Shown: positions 7,473-14,939 of the stretch, piece after piece
Position numbering within the stretch: position 1 is the first letter of the stretch
Layout: every line of letters starts with the position of its first letter
NCBI GenBank assembly: GCA_942492815.1
Contig: OW818658.1
Span: 992,001-1,056,000 of the forward strand
Length of the DNA stretch: 64,000 nt
Source of the DNA: JAEUWI01 sp942492815
GTDB lineage: Bacteria > Hydrogenedentota > Hydrogenedentia > Hydrogenedentales > JAEUWI01
Direction of reading: 5' to 3'
Made by a program: the position numbers and the translations under genes
Notes under the pieces: generated by a model
Database searches by the model: none
The model's input: only the letters and a program-made list of their open reading frames with translations
What the model was told of the DNA's origin: nothing

Positions 7473-9209
7473 ATGCCAGTAGTAGTTCGAGTAGCGGGTT
7501 GGCTGCGTATCGCGGGGGTGGGCGAAGTTTCCAATCGTTCGGTGGTGAAGGCGGCGGGATGGATTGCTCTGGCCGCCATGCTCATCCGGATCGTTTTCTG
7601 GATCTACACCCAGCGCTACTGGGAAGACGCCCTCATCACCTGCCTTCACGCCGAAAACATGGCCAGCGGTTTCGGCCTGACCCACGTGCGGCCCGGCGAG
7701 CCCCCTCTGCACGGCTTCACCAGCCCCCTGAGCGTCTTGGTGCCGCTGATCGGCGATTTGATGCATGTGGGATTCGGCGTCGAATTTCTGAAGCTCGTTT
7801 CTATCCCCGCAAGCGCGCTCACCGTGCTCTATCTGCTGGGCATCTGCATCCACCCCAGGGTCCGCCTGTCCACACCCCTGGCCATCGTCGCCATGGGCTA
7901 CGCCGCCGTGGAACACCACCAGATCCTCTGGGGCATGGCCGGTATGGAAACCCAGTTGGCCGTGCTCATCCTCATCATGTCGGTCTACTACACGATGACG
8001 CTCGACACGGTTCCGCTCGGTATTTCGCTGGGACTCTGCATGCTCGTGCGCCCGGACTATGCTTTCTGGACGGTCATCTCGGGGCTCTACGTGTTGTTCA
8101 ACCGTCCCAGAGCCTTCCTGCCCGTCACGGGCATTGCGCTGGCCGTGTATCTGCCGTGGATTCTCTTCACCCTGCTCTACTACGGCTCGCCCATCCCCAA
8201 TACCGTCCTCGCCAAGGGCCTGGGCTACACGAAGTGGTACCAGAAGGTGCCCGAGCTCAACTTCTTCGCGATCAAGCGCCACACGTGGCTCATGATGGCC
8301 GAGCAGTTACACGTACACCTCGGGCCCATGTTCGCGGGACACGGCGCGAGCGTACACCTCTTCTTCACGAAGGGCGCGGAGAGCCCCATCGCCAATTTCA
8401 TGTTTGGCTTCTCGATGATCGGGACCTTGACCATCTTCTTCAAGCGTCAGTGGGTGCTTTGGCCCCTGATTGCGGTGGTGGTGGTTTACAGTCTCTACTA
8501 CGTCTACGTCGTGCCCGTCGTCTTCGGTTGGTACAAGATGCCCTACATCCTCACGCTCCTGCTGTTGAGCCTGCTTGGCCTGCAGTGGGCGGGGGAGTGG
8601 CTCACGAACACAAAGTGGCGCGGGCGTATGGAAGGGGGCTTTGCCGTACTATACCTCGGCCTTTTTGTCAGCGTGCTGCCCATCTGCTTCTACACCGAGC
8701 GGATGATCCAGATCTACGTGGAGAATGGCGTGCGCATGCAGGCCGGCCTCTACCTGAAAGAGCGGATGAAGCCGGACGAAGCCGTCGGATGCGAGCCCCT
8801 GGGCTACATGAGTTACTACTCACGGGGCAACGTCTACGACTGGCCTGGCCTCGCGAATCGCACCGTGGTGGCGTGGAGCGAATCCCAGCCGCCCGAGCGC
8901 CGCTGTCTGGAGAACATGGTCAAGGATCTAAAGCCCGAGTATCTCTTCCTGCGGGATATCGAGGTGCTGTACTTCTTCAAGAGCAATGACTGGCTGAAGG
9001 AAGGCTACCACGTGGAAAAAGTGTTCCAGGTCGATCCCGAAATCGCCCCGAAGATTCCCTGGCTGGATCGCAACATGGACACCGTCTTCCGGATCTACAA
9101 AAAAAACCACCCCGATGACGCGCAGCCCTACGATGCGTCGCTTTTTCCTGTGAAGCCTACGCCAGTGCGGCGGCATGTCCCAGGGGATGCTGGAATCGAG
9201 ACGCGCTAG
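7473..9209 (+). CDS. Multi-pass membrane protein, GT-C glycosyltransferase-like
   Basis: 578 residues with about ten hydrophobic segments between residues 27 and 430, then a soluble tail of about 150 residues. The first loop carries WEDALIT and HAENMASGFGL, and a later loop has YYGSPIPNTVLAKG. This layout is typical of polytopic GT-C transferases that use lipid-linked sugars, in which the acidic residue of the first loop is catalytic. Sugar and acceptor are unknown. No clear ribosome site precedes the ATG at 7473. A start a little downstream, before VVKAAGWIALAAML, is possible. The last 15 residues (VRRHVPGDAGIETR region) are encoded by a dispersed repeat (9161-9206), so the original C-terminus may have been replaced. 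Confidence 0.7.
   Translation: MPVVVRVAGWLRIAGVGEVSNRSVVKAAGWIALAAMLIRIVFWIYTQRYWEDALITCLHAENMASGFGLTHVRPGEPPLHGFTSPLSVLVPLIGDLMHVGFGVEFLKLVSIPASALTVLYLLGICIHPRVRLSTPLAIVAMGYAAVEHHQILWGMAGMETQLAVLILIMSVYYTMTLDTVPLGISLGLCMLVRPDYAFWTVISGLYVLFNRPRAFLPVTGIALAVYLPWILFTLLYYGSPIPNTVLAKGLGYTKWYQKVPELNFFAIKRHTWLMMAEQLHVHLGPMFAGHGASVHLFFTKGAESPIANFMFGFSMIGTLTIFFKRQWVLWPLIAVVVVYSLYYVYVVPVVFGWYKMPYILTLLLLSLLGLQWAGEWLTNTKWRGRMEGGFAVLYLGLFVSVLPICFYTERMIQIYVENGVRMQAGLYLKERMKPDEAVGCEPLGYMSYYSRGNVYDWPGLANRTVVAWSESQPPERRCLENMVKDLKPEYLFLRDIEVLYFFKSNDWLKEGYHVEKVFQVDPEIAPKIPWLDRNMDTVFRIYKKNHPDDAQPYDASLFPVKPTPVRRHVPGDAGIETR
9161..9206 (+). repeat. Dispersed repeat R1, copy A (overlaps the end of the GT-C-like gene)
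   Basis: Shares GCGGCGGCATGTC, then GGAT.CTGGAATCG and GACGCGC with copies at 11919-11959 (opposite strand) and 59371-59416. Here it supplies the final codons of the upstream gene, whose TAG follows directly at 9207. Confidence 0.8.
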
Positions 9210-9296
9210 AGTCGAAGTCCCGTTTACCTTCGAAACCTTGGGGAAAACCAACCACGAATCGACGTAGCGCAACCTGGTGCCGCAACCCAAGATCTG

Positions 9297-9434
9297 AACC
9301 ACGGAGACACGGAGGCGCAGAGAAGATAGGGAGGGAAGAAGTAGAGGCATTTTCGAGCGTAGGCGTTCCTTGACTCAGGACAGGTCACTCTCAAACTCTC
9401 TTTATTCTCCGTGCCTCTGTGTCTCCGTGGTCAA
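9297..9434. repeat. Gene-less inverted-repeat element related to the GxxExxY cassette ends
   Basis: The left arm 9297-9323 and right arm 9406-9434 are inverted, imperfect copies of a sequence beginning ACCACGGAGACACGGAGG. They enclose 82 purine- and pyrimidine-rich bases without a reading frame. The same end sequence bounds the GxxExxY cassette at 48593-49334. The outer edge of the right arm provides the TGA stop of the minus-strand gene 9431-10435. Confidence 0.85.
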
Positions 9435-10435
9435 TTGCTTTCCGCCTTCGTTTTCCGAAAATACCGCAGCCCCATCAACGCCCCCGGAATAAAAATCAGC
9501 ACCTGCGGCACCAGGAACAGCCGCGTCTCCGGAGCGTGGGCCAACGCAAAATGCGCCGGGAACCACACGGGCACCACGGCCCAGAAAAAGCGCTGGAGCG
9601 GCAGGGGCCAGGCCTTCCACGACGCCAGCGCCATGATCGGCAAAAGCCCCAGTGTCGCAAAGAGGAAGACCCACGTGCGCCACCACGTGAGGTTGAACAT
9701 CAGCAACGGCAGTATCGGCTTCTTGCCCGCCGTGGGCACGATATAGGGCCGCATGCCGTAGACCAGCCGCAGGCCGCCCACAATGGCTATCCATAGGAGC
9801 AGCGACACCGCCACGATGACCAGAATCCTGCGGGGTGGCAGTCTGAACGCTGGCGAGAGCACTATGCTGCTGAAGAGCAGCATCATCGGAATACACCCAC
9901 TGGTCTCACGGTTGAAGGGCGCAATCACCATGAGTGGAATAAGCCACAACGGTTTTTGATGGAGGATGAGCAACCCCGCAATAAGGAACAGGCTCATGTC
10001 CGTGTAGGTGTTGAAGGTCATGTCCGTGTCGTAGAGCCCGTGGCACATGCCCCAGACCAGCAACGACACGCCGAGCAACCCTTCGATGAGCGTGAGTCCG
10101 AGCTTGCGGTAGTAGGCCACCGCGAGGGAAAAGGTGAGGAGGCACTGCACGAGCCGGAAAAGGATGAAAGCCATACCGATCGGGCGCGCAACGCCGAGCT
10201 GCTCGAAGAGCCGCACGAGGCCGTAGACCAGGCCTTCGGTGAAGAGGCGATACTGCCAGGGCGTGCCGCTTTCACCGTTGATAACCTTTAGCGTGCGCTG
10301 CCACTGCACCGTCTCGTACCAGTCGAGGCCCATGAACGTGATCTGGTAGTGGACGAAGTACATGCTGAGCAGGGTGACCAGCACACCGATCAGGGCAATC
10401 TGTCGGCCTTCGAGGGGGCGGGGCGCGTCCATCAT
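9431..10435 (-). CDS. Polytopic membrane protein, paralogue of the upstream gene
   Basis: 334 residues with about eight to nine hydrophobic segments and no recognised family. Its start ATGATGG overlaps the stop of the upstream paralogue (ATGA), so the pair is translationally coupled. The two share a common plan: a loop with QYR.....V near residue 60, AYYRKLG, LxWGMxxxxYxxDxxFxxYxD, and an NRE(T/S)S motif after a hydrophobic segment, then WxxxFPAH...RLFLVPQVLIFIPG. The conserved charged residues in loops suggest a GT-C-like or lipid-handling enzyme, but this is not established. The longer frame beginning at 10810 runs back into the upstream gene and is not used. The TGA stop lies inside the repeat at 9406-9434. 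Confidence 0.75.
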   Translation of the reverse strand: MMDAPRPLEGRQIALIGVLVTLLSMYFVHYQITFMGLDWYETVQWQRTLKVINGESGTPWQYRLFTEGLVYGLVRLFEQLGVARPIGMAFILFRLVQCLLTFSLAVAYYRKLGLTLIEGLLGVSLLVWGMCHGLYDTDMTFNTYTDMSLFLIAGLLILHQKPLWLIPLMVIAPFNRETSGCIPMMLLFSSIVLSPAFRLPPRRILVIVAVSLLLWIAIVGGLRLVYGMRPYIVPTAGKKPILPLLMFNLTWWRTWVFLFATLGLLPIMALASWKAWPLPLQRFFWAVVPVWFPAHFALAHAPETRLFLVPQVLIFIPGALMGLRYFRKTKAESN

Positions 10436-11463
10436 GCGAGCAGGCCTGGAAGGCGATCTTCCTGGCGCTGCCGCCAGAACGTCAGACCGCAGAGCAAGCC
10501 GGGGATAAACACGAGAACCTGGGGCAGCAGCAGTACGCGGGACTGATCCAAAGGAGCGAAAAAAAGGTGGGCGACGTACCAAGCCGGCACCACGCTCCAG
10601 AACAAGGGCCTCAGCAGTGGGTTCCAACCCCGCCATGACGCCAGAGCGAGCACGGGGAGAATCCCCACGACGCCCATAGCGTGACCCCACGAATCGCCGT
10701 GGGTCAGATTGTAGTGCAGCAGACTGAAGCCCGGAGACGCACCGGATTCGTGGAGGGCCCACGGGCGCGAGCCGACGACGAAGTGGAGCACGGCAAAGAG
10801 CAGGGCCCAAACGGCGAGGGCCGCGAAGCCGGACATCGCGATTGTCCGGTCCAGGGCGATGCGGGGCGTGTGACGTACCCCCGCCGCAATGGCCATGTAG
10901 GGGATCAGGATACTGCTTTCGCGGTTGAGCACGGCTATGGCCGTGATCGGAATGATCCAGCCGGGCCGTTCATGCAGCAACGCGATGGCGGCGCACAGGT
11001 ACAATATAATGTCAGAATAGGCGCTGAATCCGAGGTCGGAACCGTAATTCGATTGCGTCATGCCCCAGGCAAGCGCGCTCAGGCCGAGGACCGCCGGATA
11101 GGGGTGGATGCCGAGCTTTCGATAGAAGGCGAAGGCCAATCCGAAAAGTGCGAGGTTTTGAAGGATCCGCAAGCTCACAAAGGTCAGCCCCGCGGGCCGA
11201 GGTACGCCCAGGGCCTCCATCGTCCGCACGGCGAACACGACAAATCGGTCACTGAGTACGCGATGCTGATCCGGCGCGCTGGCGTTGCCCAGCGCGGCGG
11301 CTTCGAGGCGCGGCCAGTAGTGGGCCTCCTGCCACGCGAGGCCCTCCGTTTTGATCTGGCTGAAGCCAGTAATCAGGCTCAGCAGGATCAGGGCGGTGGC
11401 AATGGGGGCTGTTTTTAAAAACCAAATGGTCACGTTGCTATGAAGCTCCAGGTGAGGCAGCAT
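10432..11463 (-). CDS. Polytopic membrane protein, tandem paralogue
   Basis: 343 residues from the ATG at 11463 (MLPHLELHSNV...). The frame extends upstream to 11577 but the extra residues are proline/threonine-rich and unlike a membrane protein start. About nine hydrophobic segments. It shares with its downstream neighbour AFYRKLG, LAWGMTQSNYGSDLGFSAYSD, LNRESS and LLLPQVLVFIPG. These conserved positions show an ancient tandem duplication. No ribosome site is obvious. Its role is unknown; the coupled pair may act together as a membrane complex. Confidence 0.72.
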   Translation of the reverse strand: MLPHLELHSNVTIWFLKTAPIATALILLSLITGFSQIKTEGLAWQEAHYWPRLEAAALGNASAPDQHRVLSDRFVVFAVRTMEALGVPRPAGLTFVSLRILQNLALFGLAFAFYRKLGIHPYPAVLGLSALAWGMTQSNYGSDLGFSAYSDIILYLCAAIALLHERPGWIIPITAIAVLNRESSILIPYMAIAAGVRHTPRIALDRTIAMSGFAALAVWALLFAVLHFVVGSRPWALHESGASPGFSLLHYNLTHGDSWGHAMGVVGILPVLALASWRGWNPLLRPLFWSVVPAWYVAHLFFAPLDQSRVLLLPQVLVFIPGLLCGLTFWRQRQEDRLPGLLA

Positions 11464-11557
11464 CGTAGCACGAGGCACGGGCGTGGATCGCGTTGGCGGG
11501 GACTGCATCCGCCCGGTGCTTGGAGCAGAGCATGGAAACGTGTCGCGGGTCCTGGCG

Positions 11558-11871
11558 GAGGCTGTCCCGAATAGCACTTACTTAAGGGCTGCCGTGCCCC
11601 AAGGGGGTCCACGGGTGCCACCCTCAAACGGTGGAGCGAAGCGGGGGAAGTTTGTGGGTGTGGCGACTACAGGCGAACGGAGTTCATCGCAAGACCAAGC
11701 AAAGGCCAACATGCGGCGGATGCCGAACCGTTGTTCAGTGACCGCGCCAAAGCCGACGTTCCTTCACCCACAAGCTCCGTCGCAAGCTCCTCCGCTTGAG
11801 GGTGGCACCCGGCGTGGACTTCAATTTTCTGGGAGTAATCCCGTTAAGTAAGCGTCATTCGAGGCTGTCCC
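11558..11871. mobile_element. MITE-like element with inverted arms and 11-base flanking direct repeats
   Basis: GAGGCTGTCCC occurs directly at 11558-11568 and 11861-11871. Inside are terminal inverted CTTACTTAA (11577-11585) and TTAAGTAAG (11844-11852). Further in are long imperfect inverted arms at 11607-11660 and 11765-11819, which share GGTGCCACCCTCAA and a TTGTGGGTG end. No reading frame of note. It could be a non-autonomous element or a degraded one. Confidence 0.5.
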
Positions 11872-11918
11872 CTAGAGAATCCGTGGATGAGTGAGCGCAC
11901 CTCGACCTACTGCCCAAA

Positions 11919-11959
11919 TCACGATTCCAACATCCACAGAGACATGCCGCCGCGCGGGT
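11919..11959 (-). repeat. Dispersed repeat R1, copy B
   Basis: Reverse-strand copy of the repeat at 9161-9206 and 59371-59416. It shares GCGGCGGCATGTC and TGGAATCGTGA in the same order and spacing. Confidence 0.75.
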
Positions 11960-12109
11960 GTGGGCTCCGTCCTGCACGGCGGTTTATTCGGCCGACGTAG
12001 CTTTCCTTCCGGCGAGTGCGCGTGCGGCGGTACGTCCCGAGGAGGCCACAATCCCTTGGCCCGGCGAAATAAGCTAAAATACCAACCTGCAAACCACGAA
12101 GGATTCCCC

Positions 12110-12475
12110 ATGCCCAAGTTTGGCGTTACGCCCCAGAAAGAAGCCGAATTGCTCCGGCAGATGGAAACCTGCGGGATTCGCGAGGAGGATCTCGACGAAT
12201 CCTTCGTGCGCGGGAGCGGCTCGGGGGGGCAGAAGATCAATAAGACCTCGTCCTGCGTCCAGTTGAGTCATCGGCCCAGCGGACTCGAGGTCAAGGTGCA
12301 GGAGGCCCGCTCCCAGTCGCTCAATCGCTTCTTTGCACGGCGACGCCTCTGTGAATTGATGGAAGAGCGCACCCTCGGCAAAAAGAGTCCCGAGGCGCTG
12401 CGCCAGGAGAAAATCCGGAAGCAGAAGAAGCGGCGGCAGCGTCGGGGCGCTCAAGAGGAGCCAATAGATAATTGA
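12110..12475 (+). CDS. Small class-I release factor domain protein (GGQ), ribosome-rescue type
   Basis: 121 residues from the ATG at 12110, which has GAAGGA 6 bases upstream. An upstream in-frame extension to 11891 covers repeat DNA and is not coding. The catalytic GGQ is at residues 39-41 in VRGSGSGGQKINKTSSCVQL. It is the RF-1 peptidyl-tRNA hydrolase domain without codon-recognition domains. The C-terminus is strongly basic (KIRKQKKRRQRR), as in ArfB and the mitochondrial mtRF-R (C12orf65) type, where the tail enters the empty mRNA channel. Release of stalled peptides is inferred from this. It is a single-gene unit. Confidence 0.85.
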   Translation: MPKFGVTPQKEAELLRQMETCGIREEDLDESFVRGSGSGGQKINKTSSCVQLSHRPSGLEVKVQEARSQSLNRFFARRRLCELMEERTLGKKSPEALRQEKIRKQKKRRQRRGAQEEPIDN

Positions 12476-13027
12476 TTTAATGCTATTTCCGCAAACTATG
12501 CAGGATATATGGTATATTCTTGGTGTTAGTTTAGTGGGAAATTCCGCAGACTGTAGCACCTATAAAAACTAAGAATTTCGCTGGACTTTCGTCAAGTGTA
12601 ATGAGATAATCATCTGAAGTCGCGCGCACAATAGGTGCAACGAGCGATTCGTTGGTGGGAATCTCAGGGATTTGGGCCCAGGTCGGGGGACCTGTGGTCA
12701 TGTGAGACGGAATTACGGTTCGCGCGAGGCTCAACGCCGTGTTGCCCTCGTCGTGTCGCTCAGGAGTAGCCATGTGCGCACCGGTCAGCCCGTCCGATAG
12801 GTGAATCCTACCAATTGAACACCGGCAGTTAAGAAAGCGTGGGGAGTTTCTTGCAGTACGATGCCGCTCGGTTCTTGATGCCAACCACATCCCGGTTCTG
12901 GGTCAGGCAATCGCCATTCGAGGTGCCGGTGAATTCCAGTCTGTTAAATCGAAGCGACCAGCCGGAAGTGTCCGGGTTGGCAGCATACACTCCGGGGCAG
13001 TCTTTTCTGGATCGTGAAGGCGTTGCG
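12476..13027. other. 552-base intergenic region upstream of the signalling cluster
   Basis: The first 120 bases are unusually AT-rich (TATATGGTATATTC near 12507). The region should hold the promoter of the signalling cluster. Apart from a doubtful small minus-strand frame, no gene is seen. Confidence 0.6.
12531..12773 (-). CDS. Doubtful 80-residue hypothetical protein
   Basis: Minus-strand frame from the ATG at 12773. The product MATPERHDEGN... ends DESPAKFLVFIGATVCGISH. There is no clear ribosome site and no recognised motif. Composition is less arginine-rich than typical shadow frames, the only argument for it. It may be a remnant. Confidence 0.2.
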   Translation of the reverse strand: MATPERHDEGNTALSLARTVIPSHMTTGPPTWAQIPEIPTNESLVAPIVRATSDDYLITLDESPAKFLVFIGATVCGISH

Positions 13028-14164
13028 ATGTCCGAATCAGCCGGAACGAGAGAAGTAACGTCGGGCCGCCCACTGATACTAGTCGTGGACGATGACCGGG
13101 TTACCGTTCGACTCTTAGACCGACTCCTTCGCAGCGCCGGCTTCAGCACCCTGCTGGCGGGAGATCTGGCGGAAGCGGAAGCCCTCCTTAAAGGGAATCC
13201 AATCACCCTCGTGCTCCTGGATGTTCATCTGCCCGATGGGAATGGTCTCGACTTCTGCGTGCGGATGAGTTCCGGGGCGGCCCTTTCCGAGATACCCGTG
13301 CTCTTCATTTCTTCCAACAGCGACGAGGCGACCAAAGTTCAGGGTTTCGCATCGGGCGCAGTGGATTACATCACCAAGCCACTGGCCGCGGGCGAAGTGC
13401 TGGCGCGGGTGCGCACCCATCTTCGTCTGCGCATGGCCTATGAATCCCTCGCGCGATTCCACGCGGAGCGTATCGAGCAGATTGCGATAACCCAGCAGTC
13501 GCTGATGCCCCTGCCCGACAGCCTTCCCGAGGCGAAATTCGAGGTATGTATCCGCCAGTTTCACGGGGCCGGCGGCGATTTCTACGATGTATTCATGGCG
13601 GGCGATCGCACGGCGGACTACGTCGTGGCGGATGCCAGCGGCCACAATCTAGGGGTTTCGCTCTGGACGGCGTCGTTTAAAGCGCTCCTGGCCGAGTACG
13701 CCTCGGTGCTCAATACACCGCCGGAAATTCTCGCCATGATCAATCGCACGCTGCGCCGGGTGCTCCCGGAAACCGCCTACTTCACTGCGATCTATGCCCG
13801 CCTCAATCGGGAGTTCAACATCCTGACCGTGGCCAGCGCGGGCCATCCGCCCGCCGTGCTCGTGCCCGCGAAGGGCGGTCCGGCGCAAGTGCTGCACCAG
13901 GAAGGCGACGTGGTGGGTATCTTCACGGATCCCATATTCAGCGTTCTGGAAGTCCGCGTACAGCCGGGCGACCGGATCTATCTTTGTACCGACGGGCTGA
14001 TTGAACTGACACCTTCCCGTTCGGAAGGGATCGCACGCCTGCAAGAAGCGTGCAGCGCCGCGGCCCATATGCCCCTGGCGGAGGCCCTGCCGGCAATCGT
14101 TGACCGACTTTGCGACGGCTGGGAGCTTGACGATGACATTATCCTCCAGGGGATATGCGTATGA
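13028..14164 (+). CDS. Response regulator with PP2C/SpoIIE-type phosphatase domain (RsbU-like)
   Basis: 378 residues from the ATG at 13028 (GAAGG 7 bases upstream); the longer frame from 12839 lacks a ribosome site. Residues 15-130 are a receiver domain: acidic triad VVDDD near 19-23, phospho-acceptor Asp65 (LVLLDVHLPDG) and YITKPL. A linker follows, then a PPM/SpoIIE phosphatase from about 160: FHGAGGDFYDVF and VVADASGHN carry metal-binding Asp residues, with AGHPPAVL and DRIYLCTDGLIEL later. Such proteins dephosphorylate a STAS antagonist after receiver phosphorylation. The STAS protein at 14607 is the likely target and the hybrid CheA at 14932 a likely phosphate source. The stop overlaps the next start (ATGA). 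Confidence 0.9.
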   Translation: MSESAGTREVTSGRPLILVVDDDRVTVRLLDRLLRSAGFSTLLAGDLAEAEALLKGNPITLVLLDVHLPDGNGLDFCVRMSSGAALSEIPVLFISSNSDEATKVQGFASGAVDYITKPLAAGEVLARVRTHLRLRMAYESLARFHAERIEQIAITQQSLMPLPDSLPEAKFEVCIRQFHGAGGDFYDVFMAGDRTADYVVADASGHNLGVSLWTASFKALLAEYASVLNTPPEILAMINRTLRRVLPETAYFTAIYARLNREFNILTVASAGHPPAVLVPAKGGPAQVLHQEGDVVGIFTDPIFSVLEVRVQPGDRIYLCTDGLIELTPSRSEGIARLQEACSAAAHMPLAEALPAIVDRLCDGWELDDDIILQGICV

Positions 14165-14610
14165 CATCATTGCCCAGCGCCGACTCCCTCAGTTCCTCGG
14201 GCTTCACCTGTACGGTCGAGTCGCGGCTGACGTTGATCGACGGGGTCTGCACCCGGGCGCGAGATTTGCTTGAGCGGCAGGGACTGGGGACATTTCAGTT
14301 TGACGTGGATCTTCTCCTGCGCGAGTTCATCGTCAACGCGATGGAGCATGGGAACGGGCTCGATCCGAGCAAGAAGGTCGCGGTGGGCGTCAGAGTCGGT
14401 CCAAAGTGGATCGTGCTGCAGATTGAAGACGAGGGCCCCGGTTTTCGCTGGCGCTCCCGGATCCGGACGCTGCCGGAAGAATCCTCAACCTCGGGGCGCG
14501 GGCTGGCCATCGGCGCGTTGTATGCCCACCGAATTCGGTTCAACAACGCGGGGAACCAGGTTACGCTATGGATCAGCAAGTCAACGAGAAAGGATAGCCA
14601 GGGACTATGA
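14161..14610 (+). CDS. Anti-sigma-factor-type serine kinase (RsbW/SpoIIAB-like)
   Basis: 149-residue GHKL ATPase domain. The N-box LLLREFIVNAMEHGNG holds the conserved Glu, Asn and His, the G1 box is EDEGPGF, and G2 is GRGLAIG. Proteins of this class bind a sigma factor or other target and phosphorylate a STAS antagonist on serine. The ATG at 14161 overlaps the previous stop in ATGA. An ATG at 14155 is possible but too close to the GGGGA motif. Its end overlaps the STAS gene by four bases. The order phosphatase, kinase, antagonist is a complete partner-switching module. The sigma or other output target is not in the module. Confidence 0.88.
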   Translation: MTSLPSADSLSSSGFTCTVESRLTLIDGVCTRARDLLERQGLGTFQFDVDLLLREFIVNAMEHGNGLDPSKKVAVGVRVGPKWIVLQIEDEGPGFRWRSRIRTLPEESSTSGRGLAIGALYAHRIRFNNAGNQVTLWISKSTRKDSQGL

Positions 14611-14939
14611 GCGTGTGCGAACTACTTCGAGAGGGGCCGAGGGTGCGCGTGACCCTCACCGGAAAACTGACCGCCACCGAGGTGCCGGAGCTTCAGACCG
14701 CACTCAAGGCCGAGCTTGCCGCCGGGGCGACGGAAGTTATCGTGGACGTGGCCGCCACAACCCTGATCGATTCCACGGGCATTGGATTGCTCATTGCAAC
14801 CTACAATAGTCTCGGGGCAGTTCAGGGTAGCATTCAGGTAATCAATGCCCTGCCAGACATTTTCGGTTTGCTCCGCAGCATGCGCCTGGTGGATCGCCTC
14901 CGGGTGACATCGGCAGGCAAGGAGACGACGAATGGATGA
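14607..14939 (+). CDS. STAS-domain anti-anti-sigma factor (RsbV/SpoIIAA-like)
   Basis: 110 residues, a single STAS domain. The phosphorylation loop is TLIDSTGIG, with Ser56 the predicted site modified by the kinase at 14161 and cleared by the phosphatase at 13028. The fold is otherwise standard: VTLTGKLTATEVPEL at the start and FGLLRSMRLVDRLRV at the end. It overlaps the kinase by 4 bases and cheA by 8, so all are translated from one message. Confidence 0.92.
   Translation: MSVCELLREGPRVRVTLTGKLTATEVPELQTALKAELAAGATEVIVDVAATTLIDSTGIGLLIATYNSLGAVQGSIQVINALPDIFGLLRSMRLVDRLRVTSAGKETTNG

Larger units (their letters stand above)
11464..12109. other. 646-base intergenic region filled with repeats
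   Basis: Divergent gap between the membrane pair and the release-factor-like gene. It holds an inverted-repeat element bounded by 11-base direct repeats (11558-11871) and copy B of repeat R1. The open frames in it have no ribosome site or protein-like composition. Confidence 0.7.

Noticed and set aside
6941..8989. 682-residue plus-strand frame over the small gene and the GT-C-like gene
   Set aside because: Its product is arginine/histidine/proline-rich and lacks motifs, while the other frames give the small protein and a clean membrane protein.
11891..12109. N-terminal extension of the GGQ protein
   Set aside because: The extension lies over repeat R1 and intergenic DNA. The ATG at 12110 has a ribosome site and starts the family-like sequence.
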